A stretch of 64,000 nucleotides of DNA, taken from positions 856,826 through 920,825 of the forward strand of contig NZ_FUYY01000002.1 in NCBI RefSeq assembly GCF_900168045.1, written 5' to 3'. This document shows, in pieces, positions 1 to 8,427 of this stretch. Below the pieces are notes generated by a model, which worked only from the letters and a program-made list of their open reading frames with translations, had not been told where the DNA came from and searched no databases. The position numbers and the translations under genes are program-made. The DNA is from Salegentibacter holothuriorum (GTDB taxonomy: Bacteria > Bacteroidota > Bacteroidia > Flavobacteriales > Flavobacteriaceae). Position 1 is the stretch's first letter. Every line of letters begins with the position of its first letter.

Positions 1-125
1 CTTAGTAGCTTGGCTACTTTTGATGATAGGCGGCCCAACGTCTGTCCTTCAGCATCTACGTGTACCCATTCTTTGGTCACGGTAGCCTTGTTGGCTGATA
101 CTGTTTTGTAGCTTAATGTGTCCAC
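1..125 (-). CDS. rplM: 50S ribosomal protein L13, N-terminal part (runs off the left edge)
   Basis: The reverse strand from 125 to the window edge encodes about 41 residues beginning MDTLSYKTVSANKATV and continuing through EWVHVDAEGQTLGRLSSKVA, which I recognise as the N-terminus of ribosomal protein L13, a large-subunit protein. The apparent start is GTG at 123-125; ATT at 129-131 is the next in-frame candidate. The rest of the gene lies outside the window; in this phylum rpsI usually follows. A well-formed promoter and a hairpin leader lie just upstream. Too short to judge anything beyond identity. Confidence 0.88.
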   Translation of the reverse strand, partial: MDTLSYKTVSANKATVTKEWVHVDAEGQTLGRLSSKVAKLL

Positions 126-193
126 ACTAATTAAATTTACTTATTATTAAACATTCCATTCCCAATTCCCGCCATGAAACATGTCGGGAAATC
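126..193 (-). promoter_or_regulatory. candidate L13 leader with hairpin
   Basis: The predicted 5' UTR of rplM contains a compact hairpin at 168-188: CCCG-C-CATG, loop AAA, CATG-T-CGGG (plus-strand spelling; the minus-strand RNA forms the equivalent stem). Autoregulatory ribosomal-protein leaders are known for several r-protein operons, and I recall one described for L13 in Bacteroidia. The hairpin is visible; control by L13 is inference. Confidence 0.45.
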
Positions 194-199
194 GGGGTG

Positions 200-230
200 C
201 AAATGTACAATTATAAATTCATATAGCAAA
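200..230 (-). promoter_or_regulatory. Bacteroidota-type promoter for rplM
   Basis: Read on the minus strand, TTTG (230-227) is followed after 19 nt by TACATTTG (207-200). This is an exact fit to the TTTG-N19-TAnnTTTG promoter of Bacteroidota. Transcription would start near 193 and give a leader of about 68 nt before the rplM GTG. Confidence 0.72.
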
Positions 231-439
231 TCCGAAATTAATTAATTTATTTTGAGGGATATAGCTTTAGAACAGAATCTTAACATTGAAACAGTTGTGT
301 TCTAATTTTGATTGCCAGTTGTTCAATTAGGCCTTCTTATGAGGTGTCAATATTAATTTAAAATCGATTAAAAGGCTTAAATATATGTTGAGTGGTAATA
401 TTTGTGTTAATAAAGTCATAAAATACTTGGAATACTTCT

Positions 440-447
440 TAGCTTTG
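440..447 (+). promoter_or_regulatory. -7 element TAGCTTTG upstream of the lipoprotein gene
   Basis: TAGCTTTG matches the Bacteroidota -7 consensus TAnnTTTG and ends 21 nt before the ATG at 469. No convincing -33 TTTG lies at the right distance. The rest of the 126-468 gap holds no convincing gene. Confidence 0.42.
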
Positions 448-468
448 TAGTCCCAAATTGAATTAGCT

Positions 469-1059
469 ATGAATAACCTGCTTAATATTAAAAATGTCTT
501 AGGTTTATTTGCAGCGACACTTGTTTTTGTGTCTTGCGAACCTAATGAAGACCCTATTAGTTCCGATGAATTAAATGCTGCCAATGCCACGGCTTCTATA
601 GTTCCAGAAGATCTTGAAGGCGAATGGATACTTTCGGCAATGTTAACCGATACTGTTGTGGATATTAATAACGATGGTGTATTTAATTCAAATATACTAT
701 TGGAAACAAATTGCTTTCAGGATATGGGGGTTACCTTTTTGCCAAATGGCGATATGGTAACTAACAACTCTAAGCTTGATTTTAAAGCCGGAACTAATGA
801 TGATGAATTTGAGTGTCTTTCGGGAAGAACAGATTCCGGGAACTGGGATGTTGAAAATGTAAATACTGAAGAGCGTTTAGTGATAAGTATGACTATAGAT
901 GGAACTACTCGCACACATAGCAGGATTTTAGATAGAACTGCCAATACTTTTGCTTTTGAAATCAGCAAATTTGAATCTGAGCAATATTATGGTAATCCCA
1001 GTGGTACCGATGCCGAAGAGGTTACCGTTTTATCTTTAGAATACACCAGGTTGAATTAA
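469..1059 (+). CDS. lipocalin-like lipoprotein
   Basis: A 196-residue protein with a short N-terminal hydrophobic stretch (about residues 10-22) ending in a lipobox, VFVSC, so it should be lipidated at Cys23. An acidic linker of Asp/Glu/Asn follows, then a beta-rich region from about residue 48 starting LEGEWILSAM, typical of lipocalin-like or DUF5004-type Bacteroidota lipoproteins. Length and layout fit a single small ligand-binding barrel. The ligand is unknown. A hairpin terminator follows. It is monocistronic, and convergent with polA downstream. Confidence 0.72.
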   Translation: MNNLLNIKNVLGLFAATLVFVSCEPNEDPISSDELNAANATASIVPEDLEGEWILSAMLTDTVVDINNDGVFNSNILLETNCFQDMGVTFLPNGDMVTNNSKLDFKAGTNDDEFECLSGRTDSGNWDVENVNTEERLVISMTIDGTTRTHSRILDRTANTFAFEISKFESEQYYGNPSGTDAEEVTVLSLEYTRLN

Positions 1060-1087
1060 CCTAACCAGTCTTTTTATTGTTAGATGG

Positions 1088-1123
1088 AAAAACCTCGCAG
1101 CTTTTAGTTGCGAGGTTTTTTGT
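1088..1123 (+). terminator. rho-independent terminator after the lipoprotein gene
   Basis: The stem CCTCGCA / TGCGAGG (1093-1099 with 1109-1115) around a 9-nt loop is followed by TTTTTTGTTTT. A-rich sequence on the other flank gives it some bidirectional character. Confidence 0.8.
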
Positions 1124-1210
1124 TTTACTCGAGAATCGATATTTAATGACTCGTTGGCTTGTTACGAGGTAGATTACTCGTTACTAGTTAATATGGGAAG
1201 TTTCACGCGT

Positions 1211-1345
1211 CGTCATCCTGAATTTATTTCAGGATCTAGTTTGAACATAATCTAAACATAGGTTTTGATCTTAAGAATTCCCGCAGAAAATAGATATAAG
1301 CTCTCCATTCATCAAAAGAGTGTTTCAGTCTCCATCGCAATGACG
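1211..1345. repeat. 135-bp repeat unit with CGTCAT...ATGACG ends
   Basis: The segment starts CGTCATCCTGAA, contains a small inverted pair (tcctgaa / ttcagga), and ends ATCGCAATGACG. Its ends match those of the unit family clustered at 43.8-45.0 kb, and its left arm also occurs as single arms near 13520 and 14600. It lies between the lipoprotein and polA stops and contains no gene. Confidence 0.5.
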
Positions 1346-1353
1346 GAGAAATT

Positions 1354-4185
1354 CTAATGCGCTTCCAGCCAATTGTTACCTTCTCCTAATTCTACATCTA
1401 AAGGAACATCCAGTTTGTAAGCGTTTTCCATTTCAAACTGAATCATTTTCTTTACTTCTTCAACTTCATCTTTATGGGCATCAAAAACCAATTCATCATG
1501 TACCTGGAGTAGCATTTTTGTTTTAAATTTTCTTTCCGTAAGTTTTCGGTAAATATTAATCATTGCCAGCTTAATAATATCTGCTGCGCTTCCCTGTATT
1601 GGTGCATTTACAGCATTTCTTTCGGCAGCGCCACGTACTACAGCATTTTGCGAATTAATGTCTTTTAGGTAGCGTCTTCTTCCTAAGATGGTTTGCACAT
1701 AACCGTTCTCCCTGGCAAAATCTATTTGATCGGCAATATAACCGGTTAATTTAGGATAGGTTTTGTAATAGGTATCAATAAGTTCTTTGGCTTCAGCGCG
1801 AGATAAATTAGTTTGGTTGCTTAATCCAAAAGCCGAAACTCCATATATAATTCCAAAATTCACAGTTTTGGCATTACTTCTTTGCTCCCGGGTTACTTCA
1901 TCTATTTTTACATTAAAAACCTGGGCCGCAGTAGAGGCGTGAATATCTTTGCCTTCTTTAAAGGCTTTAATCATGTTATCTTCCTCACTAAGTGCAGCAA
2001 TAATTCGTAATTCAATTTGAGAATAATCGGCAGCCAATAGAATATGGTTTTCGTCCCGGGGAACAAAAGCTTTTCTTACCTGGCGACCACGCTCGGTTCT
2101 TATTGGGATATTTTGAAGGTTGGGGTTGTTAGAGCTCAATCTTCCCGTAGCAGCAATAGTTTGCACATAATCGGTATGAATTCTTCCTGTAGGTTTTTGC
2201 ACCTGGTTTGGTAGAGAGTCTACATATGTATTTTGCAGCTTAACCAATGCGCGGTACATCAAAACGTCTTCTACGATCTTGTGTTCCTTAACAAGGTTAG
2301 AAAGTACATCTTCACTGGTTGAATATTGTCCCGTCTTGGTTTTTTTTGGTTTTTTAACCAATTCCATTTTTTCAAAAAGGATAATTCCCAATTGTTTTGG
2401 AGAACTGATTTTAAATTCTTCTCCCGCTTCTTTATATATACTTTGCTCGAGGTCTTTAATGTCACTATCTAACGCGTCAGAAAGAGATTTTAGGAAATTT
2501 TCGTCCAACTTTATGCCTTCCAGCTCCATTGCAGCGAGTACCCGAACTAACGGAATTTCAATTTCATTAAAGAGCTTTCGGGTTTCTGCTTCTTTTAATT
2601 CTTGCTCAAAGAATTTTTTAAGCTGAAGGGTTACGTCAGCATCTTCTACACCATACTCGCTTTGCTGGTCTAGCGGTACTTCCCGCATCGACTTTTGATT
2701 CTTTCCTTTTTTTCCTATTAATTCTGAAATAGGCTGCGGGGTATAATTAAGGTAAGTTTCGGCAAGGATATCCATATTATGGCGCATATCTGGATTTATC
2801 AGGTAATGCGCGATCATCGTATCGAAAAGCTTTCCGCTTATTTCAATATCATATTTGGCTAAAACCTTGATATCATATTTAAGGTTTTGTCCAATTTTTT
2901 CAATTTTTTCATCTTCAAAAAAGGGTCTTAATTCTTCAATAAGCTCCTGTGCTTTTTCGCGTTCTTCGGGGAAGGGAAGGTAAAAACCTTTACCGGCTTC
3001 CCAGGAAAAAGCGATACCTACCAGCTCTGCTTCCAGCGCATTTAAACTTGTGGTTTCAGTATCAACGCAAACGCTACTTTGTTTCATTAAATTCTGAAGA
3101 AACATTTGCCTGGCCATTTTAGTGTTTAGGCTTTGGTATACGTGAGCAGTGTCTTTTAAGGATTTTCTTCCGCCCGAAGTTGCTTCAATTTTTTCTGAAT
3201 CACCTCCTGAAAACAGTGAAAACTGTCCTTCGCCTGCTGTTTGGGAAGCTTTTTTGGCAGTTGGGGAATTAGTAACCTGAGTTTGCTTTTGGTCTTCCTC
3301 GCCGTTAAATAATTTTATGAATTGATCTTTAAGTCTTCTAAATTCAAGTTCTTCAAATATTTCCTGAACCTTATCTGAATCTGGTTGGGAAAGTTCATAA
3401 TCTTCAGCGTGAAATTTCACATCACAATCGGTAAGAATGGCTGCCAGTTTTTTAGAAAGAATGCCCTGCTCGGCGTGGCTTTCCACCTTTTCTTTCATCT
3501 TTCCTTTTAGCTGGTCGGTATTGGCCAACAGCTCTTCCATACTTCCAAATTGCTTCAGGAATTTTTTGGCAGTTTTCTCGCCTACTCCCGGAAGCCCTGG
3601 GATATTATCTACTGCATCGCCCATCATTCCCAGGAAATCTATTACCTGCTCGGGACGTTCAACTTCAAATTTCTTTTGAACTTCTGGGATTCCCCAAATT
3701 TCGATTCCGTTACCCATTCTTGCCGGGCGGTACATAAAAATATTTTCGGTTACCAGTTGGGCAAAATCCTTATCTGGGGTTACCATAAAAACCTGGTAGT
3801 TTTCCTTTTCGGCTTGTTGGGCAAGAGTTCCAATAATATCATCGGCTTCCATTCCGGCTAATTCTACTACAGGAATATGCATGGCTTTTAGAATATCCTG
3901 GATAATAGGAATAGCATCTTTTATAGGTTCGGGTGTGGCGTCCCTGTTGGCTTTGTATTCTGCAAACATTTCGGTTCTTGCCTTGCTGCCTTCTTTATCA
4001 AAGCAAACGGCAAGATGGTCTGGTTTTTCACGCCTAATAACATCAAAAAGGGAGTTCATAAACCCCATGATGGCTGAAGTATCAAAACCTTTAGAATTTA
4101 TTCTTGGGTTTTTAATAAAAGCGTAATAGCCTCTAAAAATAAGGGCATAGGCATCAACAAGAAACAGGCGTTTTTGAGCAGACAT
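1354..4185 (-). CDS. polA: DNA polymerase I
   Basis: A full-length 943-residue Pol I that fills gaps and removes RNA primers during replication and repair. Three modules are visible: an N-terminal 5' nuclease (LFLVDAYALIFRGYYAF start; helix-hairpin-helix GLPGVGEKTAKK near residue 200), a 3'-5' proofreading exonuclease with an intact DTETT motif near residue 374, and the polymerase with motif A (ADYSQIELRI, about 718), motif B (KTVNFGIIYG, about 773) and motif C (VHDELVF, about 893). A linker near residue 320 carries QFSLF, which resembles a beta-clamp binding peptide. All catalytic motifs look intact. The intact proofreading motif contrasts with lineages that have lost it. Confidence 0.97.
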   Translation of the reverse strand: MSAQKRLFLVDAYALIFRGYYAFIKNPRINSKGFDTSAIMGFMNSLFDVIRREKPDHLAVCFDKEGSKARTEMFAEYKANRDATPEPIKDAIPIIQDILKAMHIPVVELAGMEADDIIGTLAQQAEKENYQVFMVTPDKDFAQLVTENIFMYRPARMGNGIEIWGIPEVQKKFEVERPEQVIDFLGMMGDAVDNIPGLPGVGEKTAKKFLKQFGSMEELLANTDQLKGKMKEKVESHAEQGILSKKLAAILTDCDVKFHAEDYELSQPDSDKVQEIFEELEFRRLKDQFIKLFNGEEDQKQTQVTNSPTAKKASQTAGEGQFSLFSGGDSEKIEATSGGRKSLKDTAHVYQSLNTKMARQMFLQNLMKQSSVCVDTETTSLNALEAELVGIAFSWEAGKGFYLPFPEEREKAQELIEELRPFFEDEKIEKIGQNLKYDIKVLAKYDIEISGKLFDTMIAHYLINPDMRHNMDILAETYLNYTPQPISELIGKKGKNQKSMREVPLDQQSEYGVEDADVTLQLKKFFEQELKEAETRKLFNEIEIPLVRVLAAMELEGIKLDENFLKSLSDALDSDIKDLEQSIYKEAGEEFKISSPKQLGIILFEKMELVKKPKKTKTGQYSTSEDVLSNLVKEHKIVEDVLMYRALVKLQNTYVDSLPNQVQKPTGRIHTDYVQTIAATGRLSSNNPNLQNIPIRTERGRQVRKAFVPRDENHILLAADYSQIELRIIAALSEEDNMIKAFKEGKDIHASTAAQVFNVKIDEVTREQRSNAKTVNFGIIYGVSAFGLSNQTNLSRAEAKELIDTYYKTYPKLTGYIADQIDFARENGYVQTILGRRRYLKDINSQNAVVRGAAERNAVNAPIQGSAADIIKLAMINIYRKLTERKFKTKMLLQVHDELVFDAHKDEVEEVKKMIQFEMENAYKLDVPLDVELGEGNNWLEAH

Positions 4186-4225
4186 ATATTTTGGAATATT
4201 ATTTTTTCTGAATATCCCAAAACTA

Positions 4226-4233
4226 CAAAGATA
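4226..4233 (-). promoter_or_regulatory. -7 element TATCTTTG of polA
   Basis: On the minus strand TATCTTTG fits TAnnTTTG exactly and lies 40 nt upstream of the polA ATG. The -33 region is not a clear TTTG. Confidence 0.5.
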
Positions 4234-4288
4234 TTATCATACTGGCTTTAGGCCGTCCTAAAAACTTGTAGATTAAAACCGACTAAAA

Positions 4289-5602
4289 TTATGCAACAGC
4301 AACTTTTCTTCTCTTATTACTATAAGCGTAATAGAAAATATAAGCGTAGCAAAGCATTACTAAAATTAAGGCCACGTTAAAATTAAAAGAATCTGTAAGA
4401 TAGCCGTAGGCCGGTGGGATTATAGCGCCACCCACAATCATGGTACATAATACTCCAGAACCCTGGGCTTTATCATCTCCCAGCCCATCTAAGGCAAGAC
4501 TAAAAATTGTAGGGAACATTATTGAATTAAATAATCCAACACCTATTATCGTCCACATTGCAGTAAGACCTACTGTTAAATTGGAGATAAGGATCATTCC
4601 AATAGCTCCAATAGCAAAAACACTTAATATTTTTGCCGGGTTAAATATGGAAGTAAGATAAGAACCAATGAATCTTCCAATCATTGCTCCGGTCCAGTAA
4701 AAAGTTACAAAAACTCCTACTACGGCCATGTCGCTAGATGATGAAACTCCAGTTGTTAAAATCCATTCTGCAATAGTTCTCATAAAAGAAGTTTCTCTTA
4801 CCGTTGCGGCAAGGTCAAGGCTTAAAAAATAGTTTACCATATAACTTCCAAGGGCAACTTCGGCACCTACATAGCAGAATAAACCAATAGCACCAAGAAT
4901 AAGATTTTTATTTTTTAATACTTTTCTATAATCATTAGAAGCCTCTTTATCGCCAACTTTTGGGAGTTTTACAAAAAAGAAAACAAGGGCGATTACCCCT
5001 ATAAAAGCAGCAATTCCTAAAAATGGAGTCTGTACTGCAGCAGCTTCAGCCACTAAATAACTTTTTTGCGCGGTAGTGTCCAGCGCTTCAATTTCAGCAC
5101 TTGTCTTTACTTTGTCCTGAAGTATAAAAAGTGCTCCAAGTGCCGGAGCGATTGCGGTTCCCAGGGAATTAAAAGCCTGTGAAAGGTTAAGTCTACTGGA
5201 AGCCGTTTTTTCGGGACCAAGAATGGTTACATAAGGGTTTGCGGCAACCTGAAGAATGGTGATACCCGCGGCAAGTGTAAAATATCCCAACATAAAAACT
5301 CCGAAGACACGGTAAGAAGCTGCGGGATAAAATAATAAGCAACCCAGTGCCATAGTGCCAAGCCCTAGAATAATTCCTTTTTTATATCCAATTTTAGAGA
5401 GAATATATCCCGCCGGAATAGAGAGTAAAAAATAGGCTCCAAAGAAGGCAAATTGAACCATTCCAGCCTGGAAATAAGAGAGTGTAAATACTTCACGTAG
5501 TCTTGGTATAAGTGAATCAACGAGAACGGTTATAAATCCCCAAAGAAAAAAAAGTATAGTTACAAATATAAAAGCGGTGCGATAAGATCTTTTCTGTTCC
5601 AT
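4289..5602 (-). CDS. FucP/NagP-like sugar permease (MFS)
   Basis: A 437-residue integral membrane protein with about 12 hydrophobic segments and MFS features, opening with FLWGFITVLVDSLIPRLR, a sequence style typical of the FucP sugar:H+ symporter family that includes GlcNAc (NagP) and glucose/galactose (GluP) transporters of Bacteroidota. Its ATG directly follows the stop codon of the upstream glycosylasparaginase gene, so the two are almost certainly co-transcribed. From that context a sugar released from Asn-linked glycan, such as GlcNAc, is a reasonable substrate; this is inference. The inner membrane location is safe. Confidence 0.85.
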   Translation of the reverse strand: MEQKRSYRTAFIFVTILFFLWGFITVLVDSLIPRLREVFTLSYFQAGMVQFAFFGAYFLLSIPAGYILSKIGYKKGIILGLGTMALGCLLFYPAASYRVFGVFMLGYFTLAAGITILQVAANPYVTILGPEKTASSRLNLSQAFNSLGTAIAPALGALFILQDKVKTSAEIEALDTTAQKSYLVAEAAAVQTPFLGIAAFIGVIALVFFFVKLPKVGDKEASNDYRKVLKNKNLILGAIGLFCYVGAEVALGSYMVNYFLSLDLAATVRETSFMRTIAEWILTTGVSSSSDMAVVGVFVTFYWTGAMIGRFIGSYLTSIFNPAKILSVFAIGAIGMILISNLTVGLTAMWTIIGVGLFNSIMFPTIFSLALDGLGDDKAQGSGVLCTMIVGGAIIPPAYGYLTDSFNFNVALILVMLCYAYIFYYAYSNKRRKVAVA

Positions 5603-6574
5603 TTAAAGGTAAGATTGGCTAGGTGTATTGGTGTTTTTGTTGTCTTGATATTTCACAAAGGTAAAGCCTTTATGGAGGCAATAAGAACCAATTTCCCCAT
5701 TTTTTCCCAAAGCTAAGAAAGCTACCTGAAAATCTTTATAATTGCTGTTCTGTTTAACAATTCGCTGTACCGCAATTTCACAAGCTTCTTGCGGACTTTT
5801 GCCCTGCCGCATTAATTCAACAATAAGAAAACTACCTACACTTTTCATAATGGCTTCGCCCATTCCGGTAGCAACTGCGCCGCCAATTTCATTATCAATA
5901 TAAAGACCTGCGCCAATAATAGGAGAATCTCCAACCCTTCCATTCATTTTGTAGGCCAGGCCAGAGGTGGTGCAAGCCCCGGCAATATCACCTTTTTCGT
6001 CAAGGCAAAGCATTCCTATGGTATCGTGGTTTTCAATATTAATAATTGGTTTGTATTCTTTTTTCTCCAACCATTTTTTCCAGTCCTCTTCAGATTCTTT
6101 AGTCAGTAGATTTTTTGGCTTAAACCCTTGCTGAATGGCAAACTGAAAAGCTCCCTCTCCAGCCAACATTACGTGAGGCGTTTCTTCCATAACTTTTCTG
6201 GCTACAGAAACGGGATGTTCAATTTCTTTTAAATAAACTACGCTCCCACATTCTCCTAATGGTGACATAATACACGCATCTAGAGTAACATTGCCATCCC
6301 TGTCTGGTGCACCACCATTTCCTACGGTAGTATTTTTAAGATTAGCTTCCTCAACCCTTACACCTTGTTCTGCGGCATCTAAAGCCGAAGTTCCTTTGTA
6401 TAGCAACTCGCCGGCAGTTTTACTGGCTTCGTGAAAATTCCATGTGGCAATACAAATAGGAGTCGGTTTCTCCTGTTTTTTAAAAGTAGAGGCATGTAAA
6501 TTATAGGTGCCCGGCAAAAGGGTGACACCGGCACCAGATATTCCGGCTGCTTTTATAAAATTTCTTCGTTTCAT
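5603..6574 (-). CDS. N4-(beta-N-acetylglucosaminyl)-L-asparaginase (glycosylasparaginase)
   Basis: A 323-residue Ntn-hydrolase that cleaves the GlcNAc-Asn bond left after N-glycoprotein degradation. The diagnostic autoprocessing site is HDTIGM (nucleophile Thr near residue 184), followed by the GRVGDSP and GAGLYID substrate-pocket motifs. The N-terminus, KRRNFIKAAG followed by a hydrophobic stretch, looks like a Tat signal, so the enzyme probably acts in the periplasm like the Elizabethkingia enzyme. It is the first gene of a two-gene operon with the FucP-like permease. An isoaspartyl-peptidase activity is the main alternative, but HDT plus the DSPIIGAG stretch favours glycosylasparaginase. 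Confidence 0.9.
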   Translation of the reverse strand: MKRRNFIKAAGISGAGVTLLPGTYNLHASTFKKQEKPTPICIATWNFHEASKTAGELLYKGTSALDAAEQGVRVEEANLKNTTVGNGGAPDRDGNVTLDACIMSPLGECGSVVYLKEIEHPVSVARKVMEETPHVMLAGEGAFQFAIQQGFKPKNLLTKESEEDWKKWLEKKEYKPIINIENHDTIGMLCLDEKGDIAGACTTSGLAYKMNGRVGDSPIIGAGLYIDNEIGGAVATGMGEAIMKSVGSFLIVELMRQGKSPQEACEIAVQRIVKQNSNYKDFQVAFLALGKNGEIGSYCLHKGFTFVKYQDNKNTNTPSQSYL

Positions 6575-6779
6575 TGATGTTTTGATTAGGGTTTAAAAAG
6601 CCTTGAAAAATACTCCTTATTGCTGGTATAGTCAAATTTTATAGCTAAACAACATTTCTGGTACTATTTAGGTTTTAATAATATTTGCGTTTTAGGCCTG
6701 TCACAGTCGTTAAAATAAAGCTAAACCAAATTTACAAAATGATGATTAAAAGTATATTCGCAAAAATTTGAAATTGCTG

Positions 6780-8006
6780 ATGCGTTGGATAATATTTATA
6801 GTTTTTTTCTTGTTAATTGAGATTTATGCCTACCAGGCATTAAAGACCATAAGCCGAAATTATTGGGTAGTAATCCTTTATTTTGCAGTTAGCCTTGCGG
6901 TATTGGCTAACTTTATTTATCAATGGTTAACCCCGGTAGAGGGTAGTGTGCTCACCGGAGAAAGGGGCTATGCCTTTGGCTTTTTACTTTCGGTACTACT
7001 TTTTAAAGTTATTCTTACGCTAATTATGTTTGGAGAGGATGTCTATAGAATAGGCTCCGGTGGTTTTGAGAAGTTACTCTCTTCAGAAGGAAATTTCTCT
7101 CTGCCTTCCCGCAGAAAATTTTTAAGTCAGTTGGCTATGGGTATAGCGGCCATTCCATTGGCTTCGGTTCTATATGGTATGTACCAGGGGAGGTATAATT
7201 TTAGAGTGCTTAATTACACACTATATTTTGATGACCTTCCAGAGGCTTTTGATGGTTACCGACTTGCCCAAATTAGTGATATTCACAGCGGAAGTTTTGA
7301 TAACGAAAAAAAGGTAAAATACGGCGTAGATCTTCTTAATCAGCAAGAAACCGATATTGTTGTTTTTACGGGAGATTTAGTGAACAATGAAGCTTCAGAA
7401 ATGGAACCCTGGAAAGAATTGTTTGGTCAAATAAAAGCTAAAGATGGTGTTTATTCTATTTTGGGTAATCACGATTACGGCGATTATAAAAGCTGGAGTT
7501 CACCTGAAGCGAAAAAACAAAATTTAGATACGCTAAAGGATACTCACGCCAATATGGGTTGGAAGCTTTTGTTAAATGAGCATAAACTTATTGAGCGAAA
7601 AGGAGAGAAGATTGCATTAGTTGGAGTGGAAAACTGGGGTAGCGGCGGATTTAAAAAAGAAGGTGACCTGGATAAGGCAGGAGCGGGATTAAGTGAAAAA
7701 GATTTTAAAGTATTATTGAGTCACGATCCCTCTTATTGGCAGGAGAAAATTAAAAAGGATAAAAATAATTATCACTTAACACTTAGTGGGCATACCCACG
7801 GAATGCAATTTGGAATTGAAATTCCCGGCTGGTTTAAATGGAGTCCTGTGCAGTACCGTTACCAAAATTGGGCAGGAATATACGAGGAATTTGGGCGCTA
7901 TATTAATGTAAATCGCGGATTTGGTTATCTGGCCTTTCCGGGGAGAGTGGGAATTTGGCCTGAAATAAGTGTGATTGAACTCAAAAAAGGTTCAAAACCT
8001 GCATAA
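6780..8006 (+). CDS. membrane-anchored metallophosphoesterase
   Basis: About 408 residues. The N-terminal third has three to four hydrophobic segments and a short basic stretch (SRRKFLSQ); the rest is a calcineurin-like phosphoesterase with every metal-binding motif present: QISDIHSG (DxH), FTGDLVNN (GDxxxN), LGNHDYGD (GNHD), LSHDP and SGHTHGMQFG (GHTH). It belongs to the YkuE-like membrane group, whose substrates are mostly unknown. I chose ATG at 6780; a TTG at 6768 in the same frame would add four residues but overlaps promoter-like sequence. It diverges from the glycosylasparaginase operon. Confidence 0.85.
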   Translation: MRWIIFIVFFLLIEIYAYQALKTISRNYWVVILYFAVSLAVLANFIYQWLTPVEGSVLTGERGYAFGFLLSVLLFKVILTLIMFGEDVYRIGSGGFEKLLSSEGNFSLPSRRKFLSQLAMGIAAIPLASVLYGMYQGRYNFRVLNYTLYFDDLPEAFDGYRLAQISDIHSGSFDNEKKVKYGVDLLNQQETDIVVFTGDLVNNEASEMEPWKELFGQIKAKDGVYSILGNHDYGDYKSWSSPEAKKQNLDTLKDTHANMGWKLLLNEHKLIERKGEKIALVGVENWGSGGFKKEGDLDKAGAGLSEKDFKVLLSHDPSYWQEKIKKDKNNYHLTLSGHTHGMQFGIEIPGWFKWSPVQYRYQNWAGIYEEFGRYINVNRGFGYLAFPGRVGIWPEISVIELKKGSKPA

Positions 8007-8130
8007 TGTATAGAATTTACTATATTTGAATTAGTGATTTCTCCGAAAAATTATCATTTTAACCTATATATTATTTGCCTCGTTTTAAGGAACGAAATTG
8101 AGGCTTAAAATCTAATTAAAGAAAAGCTGC

Positions 8131-8427
8131 ATGTCAAAATTTGGTGAATTAATAGACCTCAATATCCCGGTGTTGTTGGATTTCTATACCGAATGGAACG
8201 AGGATTCTAAACTTATGAACCCGGTCTTGCGAGAAGTTGCTGCCGCGATGGGGAATAAGGTAAAAGTGATAAAAATAGATGTAGATAAGAATGCGCAACT
8301 TGCCGAGGCCCTTAGGGTAAAAGTGTTGCCAACGCTTATAATTTATAAATCTGGCGAAATGAAATGGCGCCAAAGCGGTGAACAGGATGCTGCAACCCTG
8401 GTAGGGATTCTTAAGGAATATGTTTAA
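8131..8427 (+). CDS. thioredoxin-fold protein lacking the active-site cysteines
   Basis: A 98-residue single-domain protein with a clear thioredoxin pattern: beta strand VLLDFYTEW, then VKVIKIDVDKNAQLAEALRVKVLPTLIIYKSGE with the conserved cis-Pro. The CxxC position reads WNEDSK instead of WCGPCK, so both redox cysteines are missing. It cannot be a classical disulfide reductase and may be a structural or binding protein. The stop overlaps the convergent deacetylase gene by four bases. A standard trxA is present at 52.7 kb. Confidence 0.8.
   Translation: MSKFGELIDLNIPVLLDFYTEWNEDSKLMNPVLREVAAAMGNKVKVIKIDVDKNAQLAEALRVKVLPTLIIYKSGEMKWRQSGEQDAATLVGILKEYV

Noticed and set aside
327..590. 87-codon minus-strand frame over the lipoprotein start
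   Set aside because: Overlaps a well-supported lipoprotein gene and its promoter; no family features.
2279..4126. Long open frames on the plus strand opposite polA
   Set aside because: They are antisense shadows of a gene with intact motifs; their proteins are Ser/Leu/Phe-rich with no domain.
6768..6779. TTG start of the metallophosphoesterase
   Set aside because: ATG at 6780 gives a better hydrophobic N-terminus; the TTG lies in promoter-like sequence.
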